NCBI GenBank assembly: GCA_012031475.1
Contig: JAAUTJ010000015.1
Coordinates: forward strand, 1-20,085
Length of the DNA: 20,085 bases
Source: Leptolyngbyaceae cyanobacterium SM1_3_5
Lineage (GTDB): Bacteria > Cyanobacteriota > Cyanobacteriia > Elainellales > Elainellaceae
Direction: 5' to 3'
Shown: piece by piece, positions 1 through 8,000 of the stretch
Position numbering within the stretch: the stretch's first letter is position 1
Layout of the letters: every line of letters begins with the position of its first letter
Made by a program: the position numbers and the translations under genes
The notes under the pieces: generated by a model
Databases searched by the model: none
Seen by the model: the letters and a program-made list of their open reading frames with translations, nothing else
What the model was told of the DNA's origin: nothing

Positions 1-1488
1 TGATCTGGCTGACGGTGCGCTATGGCCTGCCCGGAGCGACGATCGCCACGCTGCTGCTGAATTTGGGTGCAGGCTACATTGAAGCGTTTTCAGAGCAGCC
101 CGCCTGATCTGGGCTTTGATCTGGCACGAGTACAGTTTTATATGCTGTCTTTGTCGCAAACGGCGCTGCTGCTGGGTTCCACCGTAACCCGTCGCTTTCA
201 GGCATTTCAGCGAATGCAGCAGCAGGCACAGCGCGCCGAATTGCTGAGCCAGATCGGGCGATCGCTCAACTCGCAACTTCATCCCGACTCGGTGCTGACT
301 GAAATTGTTCGCCTCACTGGGGAAGGCTTGCGGGTCGATCGCGTCGTGATTTGGAATATCGGCGCAGAACAGGTGCAGGTGATTCACGAATGGCGATCGA
401 GCCTGTGCGTTCCCGAAATGCTGGGCGTTTCTCTGCCGCTGGCCGATTGGTTTCGGATTGCGAATCCTGATGCTGAAACTTGGCAGCACAGCACGTTGCA
501 AATTGCCGACTTGCAGTCCCACGCTTTGGCCGATTCGGATGTTGGACTGGTGCGGCGATCGCAGATTCGATCGCTGTTGCGCGTCCCGCTGTTTGTTCGT
601 AGTGAATTTTTCGGCCATCTTTCTTTGCACACCGTGATCGAGCCGCGCCCTTTTACCCGCGAAGAAATTGAATTTGTCGAGCAAATTGCGGAGCAGGCGG
701 CGATCGCGCTGCACAATGCCCGCAGCTACGAATCTCTGGAACGCCTCGTGCAAGAGCGGACTCAGGCTCTAGCCGAACAGCAGCAACTCGCGGAAGCCGC
801 CAATCAAGCCAAAAGCGAATTTCTGGCGAACATGAGCCATGAACTGAGAACGCCGCTGACCAGCATTTTGGGCTTTTCAACCGTTTTGGTGCAGCAGCTA
901 TTTGGCCCGCTTAATCCCAAGCAGCAGCAGTACATTGAAACCATTTTGTCTTCGGGTGAGCATCTGCTGGATTTGATTAACGATGTGCTTGACCTGTCCC
1001 GCATTGAAGCAGGCCGCGAAGAGCTAAACCTGGAAATTATTTCGGTTGCTGACCTGTGCGAATCTTGTATCATGCTGCTGCAAGAACGCGCCCGCAATCG
1101 CGGCCTTGAGTTGGCTTTGCAGATTGCGCCAGAAATGACGACCTGCGTGGGCGATCGCCGCCGCCTGCGCCAAATTCTCGTCAATTTGCTCTCCAACGCG
1201 ATCAAATTCACCGACACGGGATCGATCGGATTGAACGTGACGCGATCGAATCGTGAAATACAATTCGCCGTCATCGACACCGGAAGCGGCATTTCCGCAG
1301 CCGATCAAGCCCGTTTGTTTCAGCCGTTTCAGCAAATTGGCAACACAACTCAGCAGGGCAGCGGGCTTGGCCTCGCCCTGTCGCGGCGACTCGCACAGAT
1401 TCACGGCGGCGACATTACACTAGAGTCTGCGATCGGTCAGGGAAGCTGCTTCACGCTGCATCTGCCAGACTTGCCGCTTTCTCAGTAG
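1..1488 (+). CDS. Hybrid-less sensor histidine kinase (MASE1 tail-GAF-HisKA-HATPase), 5' truncated, frameshifted
   Basis: Membrane-bound two-component sensor kinase; the N-terminus lies outside the window. Frame 3 (from base 3) reads a hydrophobic stretch resembling the end of a MASE1 sensor domain (IWLTVRYGLPGATIATLLLN) and stops at 105-107. Frame 1 continues it (PDLGFDLARVQFYMLSL..., a further membrane helix). Removing one C from the CCC at 99-101 joins the two, so the GTG at 67 is not a real start. A GAF domain follows (about 270-720), then a short coiled linker. The HisKA H-box NMSHELRTP has its phospho-accepting His codon at 838-840. The ATPase shows the N-box NLLSNAIKF (Asn 1195-1197), the G1 box DTGSGI (1276) and the G2 box GSGLGL (1357). 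There is no receiver domain and no response regulator in the window, so partner and signal are unknown. Kinase assignment is very secure, MASE1 less so. Confidence 0.9.
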
Positions 1489-1495
1489 CGCGTCT

Positions 1496-1525
1496 CAACG
1501 GCAAACCCCGCAACGGCAAACCCCG
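1496..1525. repeat. Perfect 15-bp tandem duplication
   Basis: CAACGGCAAACCCCG occurs at 1496-1510 and again, with no spacer, at 1511-1525, directly after the kinase stop codon. The second copy supplies the left arm of the hairpin that follows. Confidence 0.85.
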
Positions 1526-1540
1526 CTGCAAAGAGCGGGG
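1521..1540. terminator. Stem-loop between convergent genes, probable bidirectional terminator
   Basis: CCCCGCT (1521-1527) pairs perfectly with AGCGGGG (1534-1540) around the loop GCAAAG. It lies between the kinase (+) and the DUF4327-like gene (-). The T-tract is poor on both strands (only TTT on the minus strand), so termination is inferred from stem strength and position. Confidence 0.5.
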
Positions 1541-1568
1541 CTGAAGAAAATGCGATCGCCTCGAAAAG

Positions 1569-1790
1569 CTAGCTGTCTTCTTCCCAAGATTCAACCGCCA
1601 GCAAATCGCTAACCGGATCTTGCATGGAGAATTCAAATTCAATCAGTTCGCTTTTCCAGTACGCCCATTCATCTCCATAGAGCAAAGCAATTTTCCAAAT
1701 GCTGTCTGTGGGCTTGATCATCTTGGAATCGACAAGCGATCGCACCTGACGCTGGAGCTTCACCATTGGGTGAACAACCTGCTGGTTCAT
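1569..1790 (-). CDS. DUF4327-like small cyanobacterial protein
   Basis: Acidic protein of about 73 residues with no membrane segment. The spacing of conserved residues (LV in the first third, then ...SIW..., EW, EL, F..D, DLL, E.W near the end) fits, from memory, the cyanobacteria-specific DUF4327 family (about 70 residues, function unknown). Two starts are possible. The ATG at 1790 (MNQQVV...) has AGAGGTG two bases upstream (1793-1799) and fits the family length. The ATG at 1805 adds MARGV and has no Shine-Dalgarno sequence. I chose 1790. It is a single gene converging on the kinase. Family assignment is likely, biochemical role unknown. Confidence 0.75.
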   Translation of the reverse strand: MNQQVVHPMVKLQRQVRSLVDSKMIKPTDSIWKIALLYGDEWAYWKSELIEFEFSMQDPVSDLLAVESWEEDS

Positions 1791-1901
1791 AACACCTCTA
1801 GCCATAATGAATTGTTGAAATCCTAAGAAAATTCAGTGAGAAAAGCTTGCACTGCACTGTCTATGGAGCTTTACCAGTGCTGTCACCTCTTCCGAGTATT
1901 C

Positions 1902-1909
1902 ATACTAGC
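1902..1909 (-). promoter_or_regulatory. Possible extended -10 for the DUF4327-like gene
   Basis: Read on the minus strand, TGCTAGTAT gives the TGn extension plus TAGTAT, about 110 bp upstream of the start. No good -35 lies at normal spacing, which an extended -10 can tolerate. Weak call. Confidence 0.3.
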
Positions 1910-2099
1910 ACAGGTTTTTCCGTGTTCTTGCTGTAGTCAAGATTGAGTGATTCAGGTTTTCTATCATTTGCAATGCCACAAATGAGTAAATCTTACTAAA
2001 GCGCGATCGATGTTCTATGAAGCTCCGATTTAGTTTAGCGTAGCAATACCGAATTGATGTGTTCCAGTCCGGAAATCCGCGCCATTGGCAAATGACCAC

Positions 2100-2127
2100 T
2101 TGCAATCGGCAAAATTGTCCCTATAAT
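2100..2127 (+). promoter_or_regulatory. Sigma-70 type promoter of rpsD
   Basis: TTGCAA (2100-2105) and TATAAT (2122-2127) are separated by 16 bp, close to the housekeeping consensus. Transcription would start about 30 bp before the rpsD start codon. Confidence 0.75.
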
Positions 2128-2164
2128 AATAGTTTTGGGTCAGTTTTTCGCAAGAGGAAGCAAG

Positions 2165-2773
2165 ATGTCTCGATATCGAGGGCCGCGCCTCCGGGTGGTG
2201 CGCCGCTTAGGAGAGCTACCAGGGCTGTCGCGCAAAAGTCCCAGACGTGCCTATCCGCCCGGACAGCACGGGCAAGCTCGCAAGAAGCGATCGGAATATG
2301 CCGTTCGCCTGGAAGAAAAGCAAAAGCTGCGCTTCAACTACGGGCTGTCAGAGCGGCAGCTCCTTCGCTATGTTCGCAAGGCGCGCCGCGCCGCAGGTTC
2401 CACAGGCCAAGTGCTGCTGCAAATGCTGGAAATGCGCCTGGACAACACCGTCTTTCGCATGGGCATGGCTCCCACAATTCCCGGTGCCCGTCAACTGGTG
2501 AATCACGGTCACGTCATGGTCAACGGTCGCGTGGTGGACATTGCCAGCTATCAGTGCAGACCTGGAGAGGTGATCAGCATTCGCAACAACGATCGATCGC
2601 GCAAGCTGCTAGAGCAAAACCTTCAGTTTCCCGGTTTGGCTCACCTGCCGAGCCATCTGGAGTTTGACAAAAACAAAATGGAAGGCAAGGTCAACAGCGT
2701 GATTGAACGCGAATGGGTCGCCCTTCAGGTCAATGAACTGCTCGTCGTAGAATACTATTCACGTCAAGCTTAA
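2165..2773 (+). CDS. rpsD: 30S ribosomal protein S4 (uS4)
   Basis: Primary 16S rRNA-binding protein that starts assembly of the small-subunit body. The 202-residue product begins MSRYRGPRLRVVRRLGELPG and continues with the SPRRAYPPGQHG motif typical of cyanobacterial and plastid S4. It lacks the N-terminal zinc cysteines, so this is the zinc-free form. The S4 RNA-binding domain starts near residue 92 (MLEMRLDNTVFRMGMAPT) and includes ARQLVNHGHVMVNGRVVDI. The start at 2165 is supported by AAGAGGAAG (2152-2160) and by family alignment; an in-frame TTG at 2135 would add ten residues not found in the family. As in other cyanobacteria, it stands alone with its own promoter and terminator, outside the large ribosomal operons. 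Confidence 0.98.
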   Translation: MSRYRGPRLRVVRRLGELPGLSRKSPRRAYPPGQHGQARKKRSEYAVRLEEKQKLRFNYGLSERQLLRYVRKARRAAGSTGQVLLQMLEMRLDNTVFRMGMAPTIPGARQLVNHGHVMVNGRVVDIASYQCRPGEVISIRNNDRSRKLLEQNLQFPGLAHLPSHLEFDKNKMEGKVNSVIEREWVALQVNELLVVEYYSRQA

Positions 2774-2907
2774 CTTTGCGTTAGGCGTCACTTTGCATCC
2801 GATTCGATTTTGCGCGGCTGCGATCGATTCGGTTTGCCACAACCAAGATTTGCAAAGCAAGCTTCCTGAAATCCGTCAGTTCAGGAAGCTTGCTTTGTTT
2901 GGGAAGA
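2774..2907. other. Intergenic region between rpsD and the DUF928 gene
   Basis: A 134-bp gap between convergent genes. Its only clear structure is the 18-bp stem terminator at 2853-2897. Confidence 0.7.
2853..2897. terminator. Very strong hairpin terminator downstream of rpsD
   Basis: CAAAGCAAGCTTCCTGAA (2853-2870) is perfectly complementary to TTCAGGAAGCTTGCTTTG (2880-2897), giving an 18-bp stem with a 9-nt loop followed by TTTG. It also sits at the end of the minus-strand operon that stops at 2908, so it probably works in both directions. Confidence 0.85.
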
Positions 2908-3635
2908 TCAGGGCATCGACTCGGAGGCCAATTCACTCAAGCCGATCGATTGCAGCATGGTCTCCCAATTTTGGCGAGCCGAACTGCTTTGAGGAGTTGC
3001 TTGAAGCTGAGTCGCTGCGCTATCAAGTGCGTCATACCAAATGTTTTCAGTTGTGTAGAAATTAGAGCGATCGATCGGGCGAACTGCGGCGATTTGCTGC
3101 TGAAGATCGGGACGTTCTAGCCGCCGAATTGCGCCATTGACAAACACAAATCGCTCTTGATTTTCAGCATCACACTGAACTAATAGATACCATTCGTAAG
3201 TTTGATTGGCATCCAGCGCGATCGATTCAGGTAGCTGCAAGTTGAGCATTCCAGAAGTCGTATCGGAACCGGAAATTGTCTGAGAATAAACGAGATTATC
3301 CTGGCTATCTTTCAGCACAAATTCAATCGACTGGCGATCGGTCAAGCTGTAAGGCAAATAAAACCAAAAGCTCGGTGACTGTGCCAAGGTAAAGCCCGTG
3401 CTGCTATCAGGAACCAGAGCCGTTAGTGGGGTCGATCGACAATCAAACAAGAGCCGCGACTGCCGCCGCCCTGTCTGCGGCGCGGTCTGCCGACATCCGA
3501 AAATTCCAGTCCCGAAGCTTGAGCAACGGTGATGGGGAGCGGAGCGGGGGTGGAAGAGTGGGCGGGCGATGGGAGTAGGAGCGCGATCGCACTTGAGCTA
3601 AGCAAAATCCAGGTGGAAAGTTTTGAGTCAATCAT
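2908..3635 (-). CDS. DUF928 family exported protein (frameshifted)
   Basis: Probably exported, about 242 residues once repaired. The N-terminus (MIDSKLSTWILLSSSAIALL, then a small-residue segment ending near AHS) is a signal peptide. The mature protein has a GRPRRRQGGGSRGSC motif, then LTALVP, a Phe/Tyr-rich WFYLPY segment and a beta-rich middle, matching what I remember of DUF928 (cyanobacterial, function unknown). The frame breaks at GGGG 3428-3431 (CCCC on the coding strand): one frame stops at 3423, and adding one base restores ...VDRPPLTALVP. It is last in the minus-strand operon, starting 9 bp after the CHAT-CHASE2 stop with only a weak ribosome binding site. DUF928 genes commonly sit beside CHASE2/CHAT genes in cyanobacteria. 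Two hydrophilic half-genes is the alternative reading, but it breaks a known family. Confidence 0.82.
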
Positions 3636-3644
3636 CAGGAAAGT

Positions 3645-5951
3645 TCAATAACGTTTGAGTTGCGAGGATTGAGAGAAGATGTAGATCGTGACTGCGCTGC
3701 TTGCTGCGACCAGCGCGATCGCAGCGGGGACGATCGGGAGCCAAACACCTTGCAGCAGGCAGACATAGCTGATGCCGCCTAAAGTGGCGATCGCGCCCGT
3801 TCCCGCAAGGCCAAATCGGAGGGGCGATCGCGCAAAGAGGGCAAGTCCGCCGCCAATTCCCGCCCAGCCCCACACCCACAGGACAACTCCCCAAGCGGGC
3901 AGGCTGACCAAAAGGGGACGGCGATCGAGAACCGTGCTTAAAATTTGGCTGGTCATTTGCGCTTGGACAACGATGCCGGGAAGTTTTTGCAGCGGGTCGG
4001 CCTGACTGTAGGGCGTGAGGAAATAGTCTTTGAAACTGGGGGCGACCGTGCCGATCACAACGATGCGATCGCGCACCAGATCGGCAAGCTGGGCATCCAG
4101 TGAACCGCTCAAAATTTCGCCTAATGGAACCTGAGCAGCGGGCGGATGCGCGGCTCGATAGTTCAGCATCACCTGATAGCCCAGCGCGTCTAGCTGATGG
4201 TAGCCGCCGCTGTCCGATCGCAATGGTGGAAACCGGGTTTCGCCAATTTGCACGGTTCCATTTTCGTCACGCTTGGTCTGAATGCCTTGATCTGTCAGAT
4301 AAAGCTGCGCCAGCCGAAAGCTAAACGAGATGTCGGTGACGCAAAACGAATCGGGAGCCGCCGCCATGCCCAAGATTTGCCGCCGCACCACGCCATCGGG
4401 ATCGATCGGCATGTCGCTGAAGCTGAGGCGATCGCTCGCAATTCCCTCCAGCGGCTTGGTTCCCTCCTCCGCGCCCACTTCGCAAACCGCAACAAATTGG
4501 GGAGTTTGCTGAAGCTGCGCCCTGAGGCCAGAAGCCGGATCAATGGGAAAATCGCGGTAGAGATCCAGCCCAATGACGCGGGGTTGGTGCGGTTGCAGTT
4601 TCGAGAGCAGTTGCGAGAGGGCGCGATCGGAAAGTGAAGCCCCGCGTCGCTCCTGAGCATTTTGCCGCTGCACATCTTCCTCGGTAATCGTCACGATCAG
4701 CAGCCGCGAATCCGCTGGTTCGGCAGGTCGCAGCCGCATGAAAGCATCGAACGATCGCAACTCCAGCGCTTGCAAACCGCCCAGACTGCGAAGGGCGATC
4801 GTGCCGACCGTGACCAGCAGACTTGCCAGCAAGATTGGCAGGCGGAGGGGACGCCATCGAACCGGGGCAGCTTGTGACTGCCACTCGATCGGCATTTCAG
4901 CCGGATTTTGACAAATCAGCGGGAGCCAGGTCGCGCAGGGATAGTCGCCCTCCAGCTTTTCCAGCTTTTCACGGGCTTCGCGGACGGCAGCATACAGGCT
5001 GTGGCCGCTGGCAAATCGCGTCAGAAATTCGCGAAAAAACGTCTGAGCAACGGCATCGGGCACGAGTTCCCGCATCACAATGACCTGCGGAATCTGCAAA
5101 TCTGCCAATGCCTGCGCCAATCCCAGCCCATCGCACGAATTGAAAACGGCCAGCTTCAGTCCGTGCCGAATCGCTCGCTTCAAGGCATTTCTAAGCTGAT
5201 CGATCGTCAAACTTTCGTGTGAATTGATGAACAGCCGTCCCGTGTCTTCCTCCGTTTGGCTGTGTCCGGCGAAAAACAAAATATCCCAGCCGCGCTGATC
5301 CCACAGATGTTCATGCAGTTCTTGCCAGTCGGGTTCGGTCAAAATCACGGATGCGGCATTCGGTAACGCTTCGATCGCCGCTCGATCGCGCTGCACATTG
5401 ATTCGATCGCTGTTTCCCAACACAGCCAAAATTCGCAGTTTTTTGGCAGAGTGCGATCGAATGGGAACCCGTTCATACTCAGCGACGCTCAGCGCAACCT
5501 CGGCATTCGGAAAGTCTTCAAAAAAGTTCCACAGATGCCAGGGTAGCCGCCGCAATATCGGATCGTTGGTTTCAATAATGACGCGAATTGCATCAGTTGG
5601 ATCGAACAAGCGGCTGAGTTTTCGATCGATCGGATGGAACTGTTCCGCATTCAGCCATAGGTTCAATCGATGCTTTAGCTGCTGTGCTAAATCACTAAAC
5701 TCAACTTCCGAGAAATGCGTGATGCCGATCGATGAAATGGTGATCGATCGCGTTCCTCTCTCTCGATAAAACTCGCGATAAAGCAATTGCCAGCGGCGAT
5801 ATAGCTGCTCCAATTCGGGTGCGGGCGGCAGACTGGCGACGTACTGCATCGGGTACTGTCTATCCTGCTGATTGGAAACTTGAGCGATCACGTTTGCACA
5901 GCCGCTCTGTAAACCTCCAACTCCCAAATTTATGACGACTAAATGAGTCAT
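3645..5951 (-). CDS. CHAT-CHASE2 membrane protein: caspase-like domain joined to an extracytoplasmic sensor
   Basis: Intact protein of 768 residues. The N-terminal 370 residues form a CHAT domain (caspase-like fold). The putative catalytic pair is present: His230 in FFAGHS and Cys273 in FNSCDG. A transmembrane helix follows (about 384-402, LPILLASLLVTVGTIAL), then a CHASE2 domain (about 403-690; RSFDAFMRLRP, VIGLDLYRDF, DRIVVIGTVAPSFKDYFLTP) and three closely spaced C-terminal helices. In known CHASE2 proteins the sensor lies outside the membrane, which would place CHAT in the cytoplasm. Usual CHASE2 outputs are kinases, cyclases or diguanylate cyclases; here the likely output is proteolysis. 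It lies 14 bp after the DUF1822 gene and 9 bp before DUF928, so they are co-transcribed. Domain calls are firm; ligand and substrate are unknown. Confidence 0.92.
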   Translation of the reverse strand: MTHLVVINLGVGGLQSGCANVIAQVSNQQDRQYPMQYVASLPPAPELEQLYRRWQLLYREFYRERGTRSITISSIGITHFSEVEFSDLAQQLKHRLNLWLNAEQFHPIDRKLSRLFDPTDAIRVIIETNDPILRRLPWHLWNFFEDFPNAEVALSVAEYERVPIRSHSAKKLRILAVLGNSDRINVQRDRAAIEALPNAASVILTEPDWQELHEHLWDQRGWDILFFAGHSQTEEDTGRLFINSHESLTIDQLRNALKRAIRHGLKLAVFNSCDGLGLAQALADLQIPQVIVMRELVPDAVAQTFFREFLTRFASGHSLYAAVREAREKLEKLEGDYPCATWLPLICQNPAEMPIEWQSQAAPVRWRPLRLPILLASLLVTVGTIALRSLGGLQALELRSFDAFMRLRPAEPADSRLLIVTITEEDVQRQNAQERRGASLSDRALSQLLSKLQPHQPRVIGLDLYRDFPIDPASGLRAQLQQTPQFVAVCEVGAEEGTKPLEGIASDRLSFSDMPIDPDGVVRRQILGMAAAPDSFCVTDISFSFRLAQLYLTDQGIQTKRDENGTVQIGETRFPPLRSDSGGYHQLDALGYQVMLNYRAAHPPAAQVPLGEILSGSLDAQLADLVRDRIVVIGTVAPSFKDYFLTPYSQADPLQKLPGIVVQAQMTSQILSTVLDRRPLLVSLPAWGVVLWVWGWAGIGGGLALFARSPLRFGLAGTGAIATLGGISYVCLLQGVWLPIVPAAIALVAASSAVTIYIFSQSSQLKRY

Positions 5952-5965
5952 GTCCAGTCCAACAA

Positions 5966-6888
5966 CTAGAGAACAAAGCTTTCGGTAATGCTGACGTGAT
6001 CGAGCCTCACCTGAATATCAAAGCTGTCGCCCGCCTCGCCGCGAAAATGCTTAAGTTGAATATAGTTATCTTGTTCTCTAGAGCAAACTTCTTGAAGTCG
6101 ATCGCCTGTTTCACTCATCATCAACAGCTTCAGATTCGGCGGCAAATGAGCATGTCCAGGAGCCGGATAGGTCTGCACCAGCACATTCATGCTCGTATCC
6201 AAATTTAGCGTAATTGCCAGCGACAGCACGATCGATCGATCGCCCAAATCGATGCCAAATCAATCAGTTTTGCTTGCCGCACCGAGATTTCATGACGTTC
6301 TTCACCCCGCACCGCGATCGCCTGTAGCTGATTCATTTCCAGCGCAGATTCGAGCGACTGCCATCCTGTTTCAAATGCACCTTCTAGCCAATTTCGCAGG
6401 TTGATAAACGATCGATTCATCGGCAAATTCTGTTGAGCAAACTGGGATAAAAAATCAGGAAGCTGATCGATTGATCGCAACTGCGACAGCGGCAAATCGA
6501 TCGCAGGATTTGGGATAAAACCTAGCAAAGTTGCGGACTTGAGCGATCGATCCATCTGCACGGCAACGTAGGCAATTCGATCGCCCCAGGCATCTGGAGA
6601 TATCTGCAACACCTCGGCATTTGGCAGCACAACACAGCACTCTAATTTACCTTGCGGCAGACAAACATCCGCGACATCAATTAGTTTTGACATCCAGGGA
6701 TCGCGCCAGTCGCCTTGAGCAAAATCAGCGCCAATTCCCAAACAGCGCAAATAGAATTCAACGGCATAAACAGCAAGGGCTTTGAGATACGATCGCTGAG
6801 TTGGCTGTGATTGGTCTTGGGCGATCGCATGAGCTTCAAACGCAAGCGGAACGGCGAAGTAAAGCGGCTTTAAGGTTTGATTCATCAT
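5966..6888 (-). CDS. DUF1822 family protein (frameshifted)
   Basis: About 307 residues after repair. It begins MMNQTLKPLYFAVPLAFEAHA and includes YLRCLGI, a segment on recognising plant-like 'Q(M/L)D' strands, INLRNWLEGAFETGWQSLE and RQAKLIDL. The second part has HLPPNLKLLMMSETGDRLQE followed by DNYIQLKHFRGEAGD. These features match, from memory, DUF1822 (cyanobacteria, function unknown). The frame breaks near AAA 6246-6248 (TTT on the coding strand): one frame ends in a non-family tail at 6205, the other resumes at LGDRSIVLSLAITLNLD. One extra T restores ...LIDLASILGDRSIV.... It starts 43 bp after the sigma-like gene and shows no convincing Shine-Dalgarno sequence. No signal peptide or membrane helix, so probably cytoplasmic. 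Position between a sigma-like factor and a CHAT protease makes a regulatory role possible, but this is inference. Confidence 0.85.
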
Positions 6889-6931
6889 AGGTTGGGTGAT
6901 GCGTTGAACTGCGGGAGATGAATAAATTTAG

Positions 6932-7594
6932 CTAAGCTTCCAGATATTTTTTGAAATAGGGAATTAAATCTCTGAGTTGGCGGTTGAAGAAGCTGCACAG
7001 CGTTTGAGCAGAAACTTCTAACTCTGCGGCAATTTGCGGCCAGGATTTTCCCTCGATGAATTTAGCGATCGCCAGCATTTGAAACGTTACGTCCGGTCGG
7101 TCTCGAAGCCGCTGCTTTTGCAACAGGCCTTCTGGGTCTTGCCGTAAAAACTGCTGGAGTTGCGGAGCGTCTTCGGTCGAGTTGGGAATGGCGATCGGCA
7201 AATTTTCGAGTGAAGGAAGCCGGACAGGAGCCATTTTGTTTCCCTTGGGCAGTTGCGTTATTCCCTGCCGCTGGTAATCCTGCACAACCGCAACAAACTG
7301 ATAGTTTAATCGAAAGTTTACCCACGCCATCACCGGATACTCCGAGTTGTACTTGTCGATTTTTTGACAAATTTCAATCAGCGTTTTTTGCAGCGCTTCG
7401 TTATATAAATCCTCGTAGAGGTCAGGAGGCCATAAAGCCTGTTGTGGATGTCCGAGTCGGCCTGAGTTGAAAATTTCCTGCACGATTTGATTGAGTAACT
7501 TTTGCCTTTGCAGGCTGCGCGGCGGATGGGCGCGAGCTTCTTCCACATGCTGCCGAAGCTGTTCGGCAAAGCTCGATCGATCTTCTAGTTCCAT
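6932..7594 (-). CDS. Sigma-70-like factor, short cyanobacterial type
   Basis: Protein of 220 residues. The first half is helical (LRQHVEEARAHPPRSLQRQK, LLNQIVQEIF, then YNEALQKTLIEICQKI and VMAWVNFRLNYQF), resembling sigma region 2 of the short sigma-70-like proteins that lead DUF1822/CHASE2 clusters in cyanobacteria. The last 45 residues (IEGKSWPQIAAELEVSAQTL then CSFFNRQLRDLIPYFKKYL) form a helix-turn-helix like sigma region 4. I chose the ATG at 7594 because GGAG lies 7-10 bp upstream and the earlier in-frame ATG at 7666 adds a low-complexity extension without support. First full-size gene of the operon. Promoter recognition is likely but the target is unknown; a non-sigma DNA-binding role cannot be excluded. 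Confidence 0.75.
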   Translation of the reverse strand: MELEDRSSFAEQLRQHVEEARAHPPRSLQRQKLLNQIVQEIFNSGRLGHPQQALWPPDLYEDLYNEALQKTLIEICQKIDKYNSEYPVMAWVNFRLNYQFVAVVQDYQRQGITQLPKGNKMAPVRLPSLENLPIAIPNSTEDAPQLQQFLRQDPEGLLQKQRLRDRPDVTFQMLAIAKFIEGKSWPQIAAELEVSAQTLCSFFNRQLRDLIPYFKKYLEA

Positions 7595-7682
7595 CTCTGC
7601 TCTCCAAATTGCATCACTCCCAACTGTCCTAGACGGCATGAAGCACAGGAATGATGCTCGTTCCACAGAGCAGATCTGAAGG

Positions 7683-7751
7683 TCATTGCTGCAACTTTAT
7701 TTTCGATCGAGCCGTCCGGCCTGGTAAAGCGGTGCGTAAAGTGATTTGCAT
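7683..7751 (-). CDS. Possible 22-residue leader peptide upstream of the sigma-like gene
   Basis: A short ORF (begins MQITLRTALPGR, ends at TGA 7683-7685) has a perfect AAGGAG (7761-7766) nine bases before its ATG, a better ribosome binding site than any gene in the operon. The peptide has three Arg and two Lys and no acidic residue. It ends 88 bp before the sigma-like start. I recognise no family. It could be a translated leader that tunes the operon, a true micro-protein, or chance. Confidence 0.4.
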   Translation of the reverse strand: MQITLRTALPGRTARSKIKLQQ

Positions 7752-7807
7752 GATTCGTTTCTCCTTGCTTTCTGTTCCGACTCAGCAGGGAGCAATCAAT
7801 GCATTTC

Positions 7808-7825
7808 GTTACAAAACTTAACACC
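7808..7825 (+). promoter_or_regulatory. HLR1-like (RpaB) half-site, sigma-operon side
   Basis: GTTACAAA-AC-TTAACACC. The first octamer fits the HLR1 consensus (G/T)TTACA(T/A)(T/A) exactly; the second is degenerate. It lies 57 bp upstream of the 22-codon ORF. Part of an inverted pair with 7877-7894. Confidence 0.4.
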
Positions 7826-7876
7826 AACACAAGAATAGAGTATTTTCACGGAATCTCATCGATTTTTACCCGATTT

Positions 7877-7894
7877 GTTGTAAAGTTTTGTAAA
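7877..7894 (-). promoter_or_regulatory. HLR1-like (RpaB) box, metalloprotease-operon side
   Basis: Read on the minus strand, TTTACAAA-AC-TTTACAAC matches the direct-repeat HLR1 consensus (two octamers separated by 2 bp) at all but the last base. HLR1 is the known binding site of the cyanobacterial response regulator RpaB. It is 107 bp upstream of the metalloprotease start. No experimental support is visible here. Confidence 0.5.
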
Positions 7895-8000
7895 GAAGTT
7901 CGCGGGTTGGGTTCTTCTAAGCCTGAATCATAGATAAAGGTCGTTAATCTGGTGCGTCGATCGATTTGTAACCACTCAAATAGCTTGAGGATTTTGGCCG

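Larger units (their letters stand above)
1806..2164. other. 359-bp divergent intergenic region
   Basis: AT-richer gap between the DUF4327-like gene (-) and rpsD (+). It contains the rpsD promoter (2100-2127) and a possible extended -10 for the minus-strand gene (1902-1909). I see no tRNA, convincing small RNA or coding ORF in the rest. Confidence 0.7.
7595..8000. other. 406-bp shared control region of the two divergent operons
   Basis: The gap between the sigma-like gene (-) and the metalloprotease (+) contains the 22-codon ORF (7683-7751) and the pair of HLR1-like elements (7805-7825 and 7877-7897). A possible + strand promoter is TTGGGT (7907-7912) with TAGATA (7931-7936) at 18 bp. The 7938-7990 stretch holds nothing I can assign. 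Confidence 0.7.

Noticed and set aside
2059..2667. 202-codon ORF on the plus strand overlapping rpsD
   Set aside because: Shadow of rpsD in another frame; Arg/Ser/Ala-rich, no family pattern, no ribosome binding site.
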